Of a DNA stretch of 64,000 nucleotides, positions 16,585 through 25,109 are shown in pieces. The stretch's first letter is position 1; each line of letters opens with the position of its first letter. The DNA is from Chryseobacterium luquanense. GTDB taxonomy: Bacteria > Bacteroidota > Bacteroidia > Flavobacteriales > Weeksellaceae. The notes beneath the pieces were generated by a model, which was not told the origin of the DNA, did not search any database, and saw nothing but the letters and a program-made list of their open reading frames with translations. The stretch is taken from the NCBI RefSeq assembly GCF_026460945.1, contig NZ_JAOVZV010000015.1, positions 124,001 through 188,000 of the forward strand, given 5' to 3'. Position numbers and translations under genes: made by a program.

Positions 16585-17396
16585 GCTAAAGTTAATTTTT
16601 CTTCTTTTAAAAATTTCCAGTTTCCATCTTTGTATTGATATAAAATATTCAATCTATTAAGCTCTTTTTCTTCATTTCCAACAATAATTTTAACTCTATA
16701 AATAATAGAATTTTCTTCTGAAACAGGAAATAAACTCATATCCAATTGAAGATAATCTTCAGACATCATTTTATATTTTAGAAGATGAATTTCTAAATTT
16801 TCAGTAGATTTTTGGTAAGCTGAATAATAAAATTCTTTTTTCTCATTATTTAAATTCCAATAAATTCCTTTTAATAAAGGTTTGATATTGTGCTTTTTAA
16901 GATAATTATTTTCATCACGCATATTTTGCTCAAAAGAAGAAAATGGCGATCCAACCAAAGGAATAATTAGTTTATTATCAAAGAATTTTTGAATCTTCAG
17001 ATAATTATTTTTCTTCCAGACTTTCTCAAAAACTTCATCATGAATATGCTTTTCGTAATGTTTGCAATTATAATAAGAATTGTTTCCACAACTAGAAATA
17101 ATCGTTGTATAATTAGGATTAAAAACTAATATTTTCCGCTCATCAGACTTTAATTTCTGCAATTCTTTTAACTTTAAAATTTCATCAAAAAGTGTTTCAA
17201 AATTTAATTTCCTAAGTTCTTTGGATTGCTTTTCATAAATAGTTTTTTCTTGATCATAAATTTTCTGACAAACTATTTTTTCTCGTCCTAAGACTACTAC
17301 GACATCCTCAATTTTATCATTCCTCATAGAATCATTTTCCTGCGCTTGAATGCACAAAAAACTTAATAATGATAAAAAAGAAAATGCAAATTTCAT
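16581..17396 (-). CDS. Secreted hypothetical protein
   Basis: Unrecognised 271-residue protein with a signal peptide (MKFAFSFLSLLSFLCIQAQ). The body is rich in Lys, Asn and Glu, with a short Cys-containing segment (SSCGNNSYYNCKHYEKHIHDE) that could bind metal or form a disulfide. The C-terminal strands (NSIIYRVKIIVGNEEKELN, YKDGNWKFLKEEKL) suggest a small beta-rich domain. It stops in an ATGA overlap with the remnant gene at 16584. The AT-rich codon use resembles its neighbours. Confidence 0.65.
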   Translation of the reverse strand: MKFAFSFLSLLSFLCIQAQENDSMRNDKIEDVVVVLGREKIVCQKIYDQEKTIYEKQSKELRKLNFETLFDEILKLKELQKLKSDERKILVFNPNYTTIISSCGNNSYYNCKHYEKHIHDEVFEKVWKKNNYLKIQKFFDNKLIIPLVGSPFSSFEQNMRDENNYLKKHNIKPLLKGIYWNLNNEKKEFYYSAYQKSTENLEIHLLKYKMMSEDYLQLDMSLFPVSEENSIIYRVKIIVGNEEKELNRLNILYQYKDGNWKFLKEEKLTLA

Positions 17397-17450
17397 TTAA
17401 AGTTTAATTCTTTAATAAAAAAACATCAATTCCATCTAAAGTTTTTTACA

Positions 17451-17589
17451 ATGGAAGTTTCAGTTAAATTTAAAACAAAAAAGTGGAGAAGGAGATAAAC
17501 TTTCTGATGGAACTTTGAAAGTTTTATGGAATCAACAGTTTGGTAATTACCGTTGGATAGTGCAAATATATAAAATAAAAAATAAATAA
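17451..17589 (+). pseudogene. Possible broken small gene (homopolymer frameshift)
   Basis: An ATG at 17451 opens MEVSVKFKTK and then stops. Removing one A from the six-A run at 17476-17481 continues the frame as SGEGDKLSDGTLKVLWNQ and ends YKIKNK at 17589, about 45 residues. The aromatic-rich end looks protein-like. It could be a decayed gene, a real frameshift or an assembly error; no family is recognised. It overlaps the region upstream of the minus-strand gene. Confidence 0.3.
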
Positions 17590-17614
17590 GGCTTGTAATT
17601 TGATTTACAAGCCT
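17588..17614 (-). terminator. rpiB terminator
   Basis: Stem AAGGCTTGTAA / TTACAAGCCTT with a loop of about 5 bases. On the minus strand a T-rich tract follows. It lies about 10 bp beyond the rpiB stop at 17623. Confidence 0.9.
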
Positions 17615-17622
17615 TTATCAAT

Positions 17623-18057
17623 TTAGCAAAATGCAATTTTATCAACTCTGGTTTGGTGTCTTCCACCTTCAAAATCTGTAGAAAGAAACTTATTTGCAAT
17701 TTCAATCGCTACTTCTTTCGCAATAAATCTTGCTGGAATCGAAATCATATTCGCATCATTATGCTGTCTCGCCAATTCTGCAATCTCCGGCATCCAACAC
17801 AATGCACATCTTATTTTCTGATGTTTGTTTGCTGTTATTTGTACACCATTTCCGCTTCCGCAGATTAAGATTCCCAATTCATTTTCTCCATTTTCCACTG
17901 AAGTTGCTGCTGGATGTACAAAATCAGGATAATCAACAGAATCTGTAGAAAAAGTTCCGAAATCCTGAACTTCAAAATTTTCTTCAAGATGTTTTTTCAA
18001 GATTTCTTTATACTCAAAACCGGCGTGGTCTCCTGCAATAGCAATTTTTCTTTTCAT
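17623..18057 (-). CDS. rpiB: Ribose 5-phosphate isomerase B
   Basis: A 144-residue RpiB/LacA-type isomerase. The N-terminus IAIAGDHAGFEYKEIL, the SVDYPDFVHP loop, the ILICGSGNGVQITANKHQKIRCALC active-site region (Cys in the glycine-rich loop) and HNDANMISIPARFI are all conserved. It interconverts ribose 5-phosphate and ribulose 5-phosphate. The start at 18057 lies 19 bp downstream of the DUF4139 gene, so both are likely cotranscribed and end at the terminator just beyond. Confidence 0.95.
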   Translation of the reverse strand: MKRKIAIAGDHAGFEYKEILKKHLEENFEVQDFGTFSTDSVDYPDFVHPAATSVENGENELGILICGSGNGVQITANKHQKIRCALCWMPEIAELARQHNDANMISIPARFIAKEVAIEIANKFLSTDFEGGRHQTRVDKIAFC

Positions 18058-18076
18058 TTTTACTTTAAAATTTATT

Positions 18077-19657
18077 TTACTTGATATCTACCGTGATTAA
18101 ATCTTTTGGCAAAGTTACATTAAATCCGAATTTAATCTTCTTAGTTTCATTAGGTTTTATCTCAAAATTCCAAATCATAAAACCTGAACTTTTATCGTAA
18201 TTAGCCTTATCAGGATTTATTGCTTCAATTTTAATGTTTTCAGCAGTCGAAACCGGAATCTGATCTTTCATTTCCAAAATAATAGCTGTTTCTTTATTAT
18301 TCTTAATTGTAATTTCATAAAAATAACTTTCGAATTTTTCTTTTTCACCTAAATCTTTAGTTTCTTTTTTCACCAGTTCTCTTTTGGTTAAAATATTGGG
18401 ATCACTTCCGAGACTGATTAACATCTCACTTGTAAGCTGATTCGTATCAATATTTACAGTGCCAATTAATAAATCATCCATAAAAATATCAGCATTTCCG
18501 GGTAGAAAATTGTATTTTGAATAATCTTTTATTGAAGCTAAAAGGAAAGTCTTGTTTTCTAATTTCGGAGTAGAGAAGTATTTATAAGTAGTGGTAACTT
18601 CAAAATCATTAAGATCTTCCGTAACTTCAACGTCAGAAGGCAATATAGCATTCTTATCTAAAGAAATTTCTGTTTTCATCGTTTTCTGAGAAATTTTTGA
18701 ATCTCCCATCACAACTACTTCCTGAATATTTTTTTCTTCAGGATTATATTCACTTTTTGGTCTCTGAAATGCCTGATTAGAAACATATTGATCCCGTTCG
18801 GTTCTCAAAAACCAACGGTCTAATTCATAAGGTTTGTCTTCAGCACTGAAGCTTCCGTTAATAAGTTTAATTGGAATATTTTTAAGTTCCAAACCTGTAT
18901 TTTGTTGAATTTTAGCTTTATAAGAAATTTTTAAAGGTGATTTTATCCCATTTGATTTAATAATATAATATGGTCGCCAATTGGCTTCCTGAATATATTG
19001 ATTAACCTCAAAATTCACGGTTTGTTTTTTATCACTAGTAATTTGAAGAACGATAATGTTATTATTTTTAGTTTCATCATTTCTTGTTAAAAAATATCTT
19101 TTATTTTCCAATGCTGAGATTTTTGCCTGATTCGCAGCAATTTTTGCTTGTAAAGTTTGCTCTTCAATATATAAATTCTTTAAAGTTACTTTATTGAACT
19201 CAATCATTTTTATAATTTCAGTTGACGAAGGATTCCCCAATGCCTGATTTTTCTGAATAATTCCAATAGAATTTCTGGTTAATAACAACTCTTGATCGAA
19301 ATCTTTGTTGATTTTTCTAAACACTTCAATACTGTCATTCAACAGTTCTGTTTTTTTATTCTTTCCTAATTTATCAGCATAAAGAGTGGGATTATTGTTA
19401 TAAGACTCATATCTAATAATAGTGATTTTTTTGTCTGGTTTAAAAGAAGAAATATCAATTCCACGGCTTCTTCCAAATTCATTGACAATAATAAAATTTT
19501 TCCCTGGAACAACATCTGCAGAGAACGATTGTTTTAGCATTCCACCGTTTGAATAGATTTTTGCTTCTTTAATTTTGGAACTCGTTGTAGTATAGTTCTC
19601 CTGTCCGAAACAGTTAGAAATAAAAAATAAAAAAGCCAATACGTTGATTTTCACCAT
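18077..19657 (-). CDS. DUF4139 domain protein (MuiA-like)
   Basis: A 526-residue secreted protein with signal peptide MVKINVLAFLFFISNCFGQ. The N-terminal part (about 25-95, KIKEAKIYSNGGMLKQSF) is the DUF4140 region and residues about 205-520 form the DUF4139 beta-sandwich (YIQEANWRPYYIIK; final LEMKDQIPVSTAENIKIE and IWNFEIKPNETKKIKFGFNV). The family includes the mucoidy inhibitor MuiA; molecular function is unknown. Coiled coil is likely at about 110-195. It is upstream of rpiB. Confidence 0.85.
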   Translation of the reverse strand: MVKINVLAFLFFISNCFGQENYTTTSSKIKEAKIYSNGGMLKQSFSADVVPGKNFIIVNEFGRSRGIDISSFKPDKKITIIRYESYNNNPTLYADKLGKNKKTELLNDSIEVFRKINKDFDQELLLTRNSIGIIQKNQALGNPSSTEIIKMIEFNKVTLKNLYIEEQTLQAKIAANQAKISALENKRYFLTRNDETKNNNIIVLQITSDKKQTVNFEVNQYIQEANWRPYYIIKSNGIKSPLKISYKAKIQQNTGLELKNIPIKLINGSFSAEDKPYELDRWFLRTERDQYVSNQAFQRPKSEYNPEEKNIQEVVVMGDSKISQKTMKTEISLDKNAILPSDVEVTEDLNDFEVTTTYKYFSTPKLENKTFLLASIKDYSKYNFLPGNADIFMDDLLIGTVNIDTNQLTSEMLISLGSDPNILTKRELVKKETKDLGEKEKFESYFYEITIKNNKETAIILEMKDQIPVSTAENIKIEAINPDKANYDKSSGFMIWNFEIKPNETKKIKFGFNVTLPKDLITVDIK

Positions 19658-20277
19658 ATTTAAAATTTTAAGATTTTTGTTTTCCGCAAATTTTAATAAT
19701 TGTTAATTAAACTCTAACAAAATGTTAAAAGCATTGTGAATAAGTGTGGAAAACTTTGTTAAAAATAATCTTTTTTTTAATCAGAAAATTTATTAATGAA
19801 AGTAGCTTCCAAATTTTAAGACATAAATTTTCAAAAACTTTCATTACACAATTCTTGAGTTTTTCCATAAATCAGTTATTCATAATCACAATCGTGGAAA
19901 AGTTATCAATATTTGTTAGTAAGTGCCCGAAAAATCAGATTCTCAGCATTTTATTTTGTGAATTAAATATGAATTACAGATAAATTGAATGTTATGAAGT
20001 TTAAACATTAAAGTTATCCCCTAAACTCACAATACTCAACAACAGTATTCACTCTTTCCTTTTAAAAAAAAAGAAGATATTGTTGATTGATGAGTGTTGC
20101 TTTGTTTGGAAAATTTTGAAAACTTTTGAAAGATTCGATTTTTTGCGAGACTTTAAAATCTTACATTTGTGAAACAAAAATCAAAAAGAATTTAAGAAAT
20201 CGACCTGCCTCTCCAGTTTCTGTGAACTGTATACGTAAGTTGATTTTCTAAGACTGTAGAAATTAATAAAAGTACAT
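19658..20277. other. 620-bp AT-rich divergent gap with DnaA-box-like sites
   Basis: No credible gene. Two exact matches to the DnaA-box pattern TTWTNCACA occur on the minus strand at 19735-19743 (TTATTCACA) and 19745-19753 (TTTTCCACA), 10 bp apart. One-mismatch copies are at 19876-19884, 19893-19901, 19956-19964 and around 20168. The pgk promoter closes the region. The gap lies between a left-going and a right-going gene, and parS-like palindromes lie 3-5 kb away, so an origin or another DnaA-binding site is possible. Chance matches in AT-rich DNA remain possible. Confidence 0.4.
20142..20169 (+). promoter_or_regulatory. Predicted pgk promoter
   Basis: TTTG at 20142-20145 and TACATTTG at 20162-20169, separated by 16 bp, fit the Bacteroidota -33/-7 consensus. 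The start codon is about 108 bp downstream, giving a leader of roughly 100 bases. Confidence 0.65.
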
Positions 20278-21468
20278 ATGAAAACAATCAATGATTTCAA
20301 TTTTAAGGATAAAAAAGCTCTTGTAAGAGTTGATTTTAATGTTCCGCAAGACGACCAGCTGAAAGTTACAGACAACACAAGAATTGTTGCTGTAAAACCT
20401 ACAGTTGATAAAATTCTTAAAGATGGAGGTTCTGTAATTTTAATGGCTCACTTAGGAAGACCAAAAGGAGAGGTTAAAGATGAATTTTCTTTAAAACATA
20501 TTGTAGAAGAGGTCTCCAGCGTACTTGGAAATGAAGTAAAATTTGTGGATGAGTGTGTTGGCGAGAAAGCAGAGCAAGCTGCTTCTGAATTAAAGGCCGG
20601 AGAAATCCTTTTATTGGAAAATTTACGTTTTCATAGCGAAGAAGAGAAAGGTGATGAGGCTTTTGCTGAAAAACTTTCTAGATTAGGTGATGCTTATGTA
20701 AATGATGCTTTCGGTACTGCTCACAGAGCACATGCTTCTACAGCTATAATTGCTAAATTTTTCGAATCAACTAAATTTTTCGGTTTACTGATGGCTAAAG
20801 AACTTCAGGCAATTGATAAAGTTTTAAAAAGTGGTGAAAAGCCTATCACAGCGATACTTGGAGGCTCTAAAGTTTCAACTAAGATTACCATTATAGAAAA
20901 TATTTTGCCTGCAATCGACAATTTAATCATTGGTGGAGGAATGGCATTTACTTTCATTAAAGCTTTAGGTGGAAAAATAGGAAATTCACTGGTTGAAGAA
21001 GATAAATTACCTCTTGCTCTTGAGATTTTAGGAAAAGCAAAAGAACATAATGTAAAAGTTTATCTTCCTTCAGATACTATTATCGCTGAAAGCTTTAATA
21101 ATGATGCTGAAAGAAAAGAAGTGAGTATCTATGAAATTCCTGAAGGTTGGATGGGATTGGATGCTGGTGTAAAATCCAGAGATCAATTTAATGATGTTCT
21201 TTTAAATTCAAGAACTATTCTTTGGAACGGACCAATCGGAGTTTTTGAAATGTCAAATTTCTCAGCTGGAACTATTGCTTTAGGTGACAGTATTGCTGAA
21301 GCAACAAAATTGGGAGCTTTCTCATTAGTTGGAGGAGGAGACAGTGTAGCTTTTGTTAAGCAATTCGGTTATGGTGAAAAAGTAAGTTATGTATCTACCG
21401 GAGGTGGCGCAATGCTTGAAAGTTTGGAAGGCTTAGAACTTCCCGGAGTTGCTGCAATTAATAATTAA
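20278..21468 (+). CDS. pgk: Phosphoglycerate kinase
   Basis: A 396-residue glycolytic kinase. Conserved blocks are ALVRVDFNVPQDD (residues 15-27), VILMAHLGRPKGE, LLLENLRFH, DAFGTAHRAHAS, ILGGSKVSTK, and the C-terminal nucleotide loop AFSLVGGGDSVAFV. It transfers phosphate from 1,3-bisphosphoglycerate to ADP. It stands alone, with its own promoter and terminator, between two long AT-rich gaps and is the only plus-strand gene between 6.5 and 30.9 kb. Confidence 0.98.
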   Translation: MKTINDFNFKDKKALVRVDFNVPQDDQLKVTDNTRIVAVKPTVDKILKDGGSVILMAHLGRPKGEVKDEFSLKHIVEEVSSVLGNEVKFVDECVGEKAEQAASELKAGEILLLENLRFHSEEEKGDEAFAEKLSRLGDAYVNDAFGTAHRAHASTAIIAKFFESTKFFGLLMAKELQAIDKVLKSGEKPITAILGGSKVSTKITIIENILPAIDNLIIGGGMAFTFIKALGGKIGNSLVEEDKLPLALEILGKAKEHNVKVYLPSDTIIAESFNNDAERKEVSIYEIPEGWMGLDAGVKSRDQFNDVLLNSRTILWNGPIGVFEMSNFSAGTIALGDSIAEATKLGAFSLVGGGDSVAFVKQFGYGEKVSYVSTGGGAMLESLEGLELPGVAAINN

Positions 21469-21494
21469 TAATTATTTATTTTTTTATAAATTTT

Positions 21495-21530
21495 AAGTCT
21501 GTTGGAATTCCGACAGACTTTTTTATTTTT
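21495..21530 (+). terminator. pgk terminator
   Basis: Stem AAGTCTGTTGG / CCGACAGACTT (one wobble pair) around AATT, followed by TTTTATTTTT. It begins 27 bp after the pgk stop. Confidence 0.92.
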
Positions 21531-22007
21531 CTTTTAAATCAATTAAATTTTTCTTTTTTAAGAAAATATTAAAAAATTGACTTTCATAAATATATTTAAA
21601 ATCCATAAATAGATTTTTCTATAGTATTTATATCTAAATTTAAAATAAATATTAAAATGGATGGTTTTTGTAAGAATTTACTTTTTAAGAATCAAAATTT
21701 ACAATTTTTTTCTATTTTTTCTCTTGTTCTAAAACCAAACAGTGAATTTTTTTTTTAAAACTTTAAAATTTAGTTTCTATAAAAATTTCTAGTTTATACA
21801 TTTTCAATTTAAAGAATGATAAAAATTTTAGCCTTTAAATTTTTACAAAAGTCTATGAATTTTCAGATTTGCTTATTTAATGATCTCAATAAAATTTAAT
21901 CTCATTGGATTCTAAAATATTTTATATGAAATAGTAATAGGGTAGGATGGAAGTAAAATTTTCAAATTCTTAACAATGAAATATATTATTGAATAGTTTT
22001 GAAAAAT
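21531..22007. other. Very AT-rich gap with no gene
   Basis: Roughly 10-20 percent G+C by eye, far below the rest of the window. No ORF, tRNA or strong hairpin is visible. AAAAATTGACTTT (21572-21584) is related to two copies of AAAAATCGACTTT at 22059-22071 and 22084-22096, the last touching the methyltransferase stop. An easily melted region is possible; no DnaA box was found here. Confidence 0.4.
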
Positions 22008-22038
22008 AAAAACTCAGGATAAATTCCTGAGTTTTTTG
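22008..22038 (-). terminator. Methyltransferase gene terminator
   Basis: Stem AAAACTCAGGA / TCCTGAGTTTT with loop TAAAT, flanked by A and T tracts on both strands. It lies 60 bp beyond the methyltransferase stop at 22097; the symmetry would also stop plus-strand transcripts. Confidence 0.85.
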
Positions 22039-22096
22039 AATTTTATTCTGAAAATGCTAAAAATCGACTTTAATAAATAGGTTAAAAATCGACTTT

Positions 22097-22918
22097 CTAC
22101 TTTTTTTCGATAATGTATATCAAACTTGAAAATTCATTAGAAAAAAGAGCTTTTATGTTAGAAATCGTTCCATAGATGGTTGCTTTTAGCCAAAAAAGAG
22201 AAGATTTCTTGTACTTTTCGCTCAGCATGGAGATGTAATAAGAATCTAAAACAAGAGGTTTAATTTTTCTTATTTTCCAATTTGGTTTTTTAGAAATTAA
22301 ATTTTCCATCCCATTTTTAGAAAAATGATAGATGTGTCTTGGTACATCATAAGCTGCCCAATATTCTTTATAATGTTTTGCATCGTAAGAAGTAGGGTTG
22401 GGAACAGCTATAATTAGTAATCCTTTTTCTTTTAATTTCTTATTGAAAATTTCAAGCATTTCATCTTGATTTTCCACGTGCTCGAATACATGCCAAAGGG
22501 TAATCGCATCCAAACTGTGATCTTCAATTATATTGATATTATCTATAACTGTTGCTTTTGAAATCTTATTTTGCGCTGCTTTTCTTGCATCTGAATTAGG
22601 TTCAAATCCGAAAACCTCAAAGTCATTTTCTATATATTTTACAAATTCTCCTGCACCGCAACCATAGTCTAAAACTTTTGAACCCTTATTAATTCGGTCT
22701 AAAAGTATTGTTTTTTTGTACTGTAAATTAAAAGACTGAAGAAATTTATACAGTTTTTCTTTTAAACTTCCTGAATCTTGATGATGAGAAATATAGTCTT
22801 CACTTTCATAATATTTTGAAATATTAGATGGAATAGGGGAGGTTTTAAAAACGCCTTTTGTATCTGTTTCTTTTATTTCAAATATTTCCTGTGAAAGAAA
22901 ATGATCTTTAATTTTCAT
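22097..22918 (-). CDS. Class I SAM-dependent methyltransferase
   Basis: A 273-residue methyltransferase. The N-terminal part (SKYYESEDYISHHQDSGSL) precedes the Rossmann core: motif I KVLDYGCGAGEFVKYI (about 88-103), motif II VFGFEPN, and motif IV LDAITLWHVFEHVEN (about 132-146) with post-motif ELLIIAVPNP-like LIIAVPNP. The HVFEHVE stretch is common in small-molecule methyltransferases such as the UbiG-like group. The substrate is unknown. The gene lies between the AT-rich gap and the parS-like palindrome beside mnmG. Confidence 0.88.
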   Translation of the reverse strand: MKIKDHFLSQEIFEIKETDTKGVFKTSPIPSNISKYYESEDYISHHQDSGSLKEKLYKFLQSFNLQYKKTILLDRINKGSKVLDYGCGAGEFVKYIENDFEVFGFEPNSDARKAAQNKISKATVIDNINIIEDHSLDAITLWHVFEHVENQDEMLEIFNKKLKEKGLLIIAVPNPTSYDAKHYKEYWAAYDVPRHIYHFSKNGMENLISKKPNWKIRKIKPLVLDSYYISMLSEKYKKSSLFWLKATIYGTISNIKALFSNEFSSLIYIIEKK

Positions 22919-23007
22919 TTGAATTATTCTTTTAAATAATAAAATTAAGATATTTAGAGGCTTTAATAAGCTCAGAAATACCTTAATTTATGCTTTTATC
23001 TTATCTA

Positions 23008-23023
23008 TGTTTCACGTGAAACA
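23008..23023. other. parS-like centromere site (downstream of mnmG)
   Basis: TGTTTCACGTGAAACA is a perfect 16-bp palindrome and an exact match to the parS consensus TGTTNCACGTGAAACA bound by ParB/Spo0J. It lies 8 bp beyond the mnmG stop. An identical copy lies upstream of mnmG. parS sites are usually near oriC. ParA and ParB genes are not in this window. Confidence 0.85.
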
Positions 23024-23031
23024 TTCTGTAT

Positions 23032-24894
23032 TTAACGTTCTAAATAGACCAGTAAAACGTTTATATCAGCAGGAGAAACACCACTTATTCTTCCAGCTTG
23101 AGCAACTGTTTTTGGTCTTACATTGTTCATTTTTTGCTTGGCTTCTGAAGATAGGCTAGAGATTTTTAGATAATCAAAATCCTCAGGAATTTTTACATTT
23201 TCAAGACGGTTAAGCTTTGCAACATTCTCTTTTTCTTTCTCGATATAACCTTTATATTTTATATTTACTTCAGCCTGTTCACGAACTTCATCGTTGAATT
23301 GAGAAGTGAATTCTTTAATTATATCAATTTCGTCAAGCTTTTCTAATGTAATATTTGGTCTTGTAAGGAATTGTGAAGCTCTGTAAGCTTGATCTACAGG
23401 ATTACTTTCCATACTTTCTAAGATAGGATTAATGATTCCAGGCTTTAAAGAAGTTTCTCGTAAAAATGTCTCAAGTTCCTGACTTTTAGCTATTTTTTCT
23501 TCAACTCTTCTCAATCTTTCTTCTTTTGCTAAGCCTAATTCAAAAGCTTTTTCAGTTAATCTGATATCAGCATTATCCTGTCTTAAAAGCAATCTGTATT
23601 CAGCTCTAGAAGTGAACATTCTATAAGGTTCTTCTGTACCTTTTGTAATTAAATCATCTACTAAGACACCGATGTATGCTTCATCTCTATTTAAGATAAA
23701 TTCATCCTTTTCATGTACTTTATTGTGAGCATTAATACCTGCAATTAAGCCTTGTCCTGCCGCTTCTTCGTAACCTGTTGTCCCATTTATTTGTCCTGCA
23801 AAATATAAATTATCAACTAATTTTGTTTCTAAAGTATGCTTTAATTGGGTAGGAGGGAAGTAGTCGTATTCAATAGCATAGCCAGGTCTGAATACTTTTA
23901 CGTTTTCAAATCCAGGGATATGTTTCATAGCTTTGATCTGAACATCTTCAGGTAAAGAAGAACTGAATCCGTTTACATATATTTCAACAGTTTTCCAACC
24001 TTCCGGTTCTACGAATAATTGGTGTCTGTTTCTCTCTGCAAATCGGTTGATTTTATCTTCAATAGATGGACAATATCTTGGTCCTAAACTTTGAATAGTC
24101 CCATTAAACATTGGGCTTCTATCAAATCCTTCACGTAAAATATCGTGTACAGTTTCGTTGGTATAAACGATATGACAACTTAATTGTTTAGTTAATTTAG
24201 GGCTGTCTAAATAACTGAATTTTTGAGGATTTTCATCACCTTTCTGTTCTTCCATTTTGGAATAATCAAGGCTTCTTCCATCAACTCTAGGTGGAGTACC
24301 TGTCTTCATTCTTCCGGATTCAAACCCGAAAGAAACCAATTGTTCAGTGATTCCAAAAGCTCTTGGTTCGCCCATTCTTCCGCCACCTAATTGTTTGTCT
24401 CCGACATGGATTAATCCGTTCAAGAATGTTCCATTTGTAAGAACAACAGATTTGGATCTGATTTCAATTCCTAAAGAAGTTATTACACCAACAGCTTTAT
24501 TATTCTCAATAATTAAGCTCTTAACCATATCTTGGAAAAAGTCTAGATTTGGGGTGTTTTCTAATGCATAACGCCATTCTTCTGCGAAGAGCATTCTGTC
24601 ATTTTGTGTTCTTGGTGACCACATTGCAGGACCTTTGGAAAGGTTTAGCATCTTGAATTGTATCGCAGATTTATCTGCAATAATCCCTGAATAACCTCCC
24701 ATCGCATCAATTTCTCGTACGATTTGTCCTTTTGCGATTCCTCCCATCGCAGGGTTGCAACTCATCTGTCCGATGGTTTGCATGTTCATTGTAACAAGCA
24801 ACGTCTTTGAACCTAAATTCGCTGCTGCAGCTGCTGCTTCACATCCTGCGTGACCGGCACCAACTACGATTACATCATATATTTCTGAAATCAT
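23032..24894 (-). CDS. mnmG: tRNA uridine-5-carboxymethylaminomethyl modification enzyme MnmG (GidA)
   Basis: A 620-residue FAD protein. The N-terminal FAD loop is [14 protein letters not shown] (about residues 7-20), followed by [42 protein letters not shown] and the C-terminal [18 protein letters not shown] and FPEDF-like [16 protein letters not shown] region. With MnmE it makes the cmnm5 group of U34 in certain tRNAs. The gene is flanked on both sides by identical parS palindromes. In many bacteria gidA lies beside the origin, which fits the nearby DnaA-box-like gap. Confidence 0.97.
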   Translation of the reverse strand: MISEIYDVIVVGAGHAGCEAAAAAANLGSKTLLVTMNMQTIGQMSCNPAMGGIAKGQIVREIDAMGGYSGIIADKSAIQFKMLNLSKGPAMWSPRTQNDRMLFAEEWRYALENTPNLDFFQDMVKSLIIENNKAVGVITSLGIEIRSKSVVLTNGTFLNGLIHVGDKQLGGGRMGEPRAFGITEQLVSFGFESGRMKTGTPPRVDGRSLDYSKMEEQKGDENPQKFSYLDSPKLTKQLSCHIVYTNETVHDILREGFDRSPMFNGTIQSLGPRYCPSIEDKINRFAERNRHQLFVEPEGWKTVEIYVNGFSSSLPEDVQIKAMKHIPGFENVKVFRPGYAIEYDYFPPTQLKHTLETKLVDNLYFAGQINGTTGYEEAAGQGLIAGINAHNKVHEKDEFILNRDEAYIGVLVDDLITKGTEEPYRMFTSRAEYRLLLRQDNADIRLTEKAFELGLAKEERLRRVEEKIAKSQELETFLRETSLKPGIINPILESMESNPVDQAYRASQFLTRPNITLEKLDEIDIIKEFTSQFNDEVREQAEVNIKYKGYIEKEKENVAKLNRLENVKIPEDFDYLKISSLSSEAKQKMNNVRPKTVAQAGRISGVSPADINVLLVYLER

Positions 24895-24940
24895 ATTTTA
24901 TTGCTTATTTTAAGCCTTAAATTTTAATCTTTTATATAAA

Positions 24941-24956
24941 TGTTTCACGTGAAACA
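24941..24956. other. parS-like centromere site (upstream of mnmG)
   Basis: TGTTTCACGTGAAACA again, identical to the copy at 23008-23023 and an exact parS consensus match. It lies 46 bp upstream of the mnmG start, where ParB binding could also affect mnmG transcription. Confidence 0.85.
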
Positions 24957-24992
24957 TTCTTTCAAATTACAAGCTAAATAGGCTTGTATGTA

Positions 24993-25083
24993 GGGTTTTT
25001 AGCCCCGATTGTAGCATTTGTTTGAGCTCATTTTCTTTGATAAAAGAAAATAGCGAGTGCGGAAAGCGGGAGTAAGCTTCATG
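24993..25083. repeat. Dispersed flavobacterial intergenic element (TAGCCCCGATT type)
   Basis: The sequence GGGTTTTTAGCCCCGATT, then a short hairpin (ATTTTCTTT/AAAAGAAAAT at about 25030-25052), then GCGGAAAGCGGGAGTAAGCTTC. I recall this CCCGAT...GCGGAAAGCGGG layout from other Bacteroidota chromosomes. It is non-coding; function unknown. It separates ybeY from mnmG. Confidence 0.6.
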
Positions 25084-25109
25084 AAAGTTAAAAGATTTAA
25101 TCCTTAATT

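Noticed and set aside
19744-19983. 79-residue plus-strand ORF
   Set aside because: Lies in the AT-rich DnaA-box-like gap, Phe/Ile/Lys-rich, no family pattern, no promoter; treated as a chance frame.
22476-22491. CACGTG inside the methyltransferase gene as a third parS
   Set aside because: Only the central 6 bp match; it encodes the conserved HVE of the protein.
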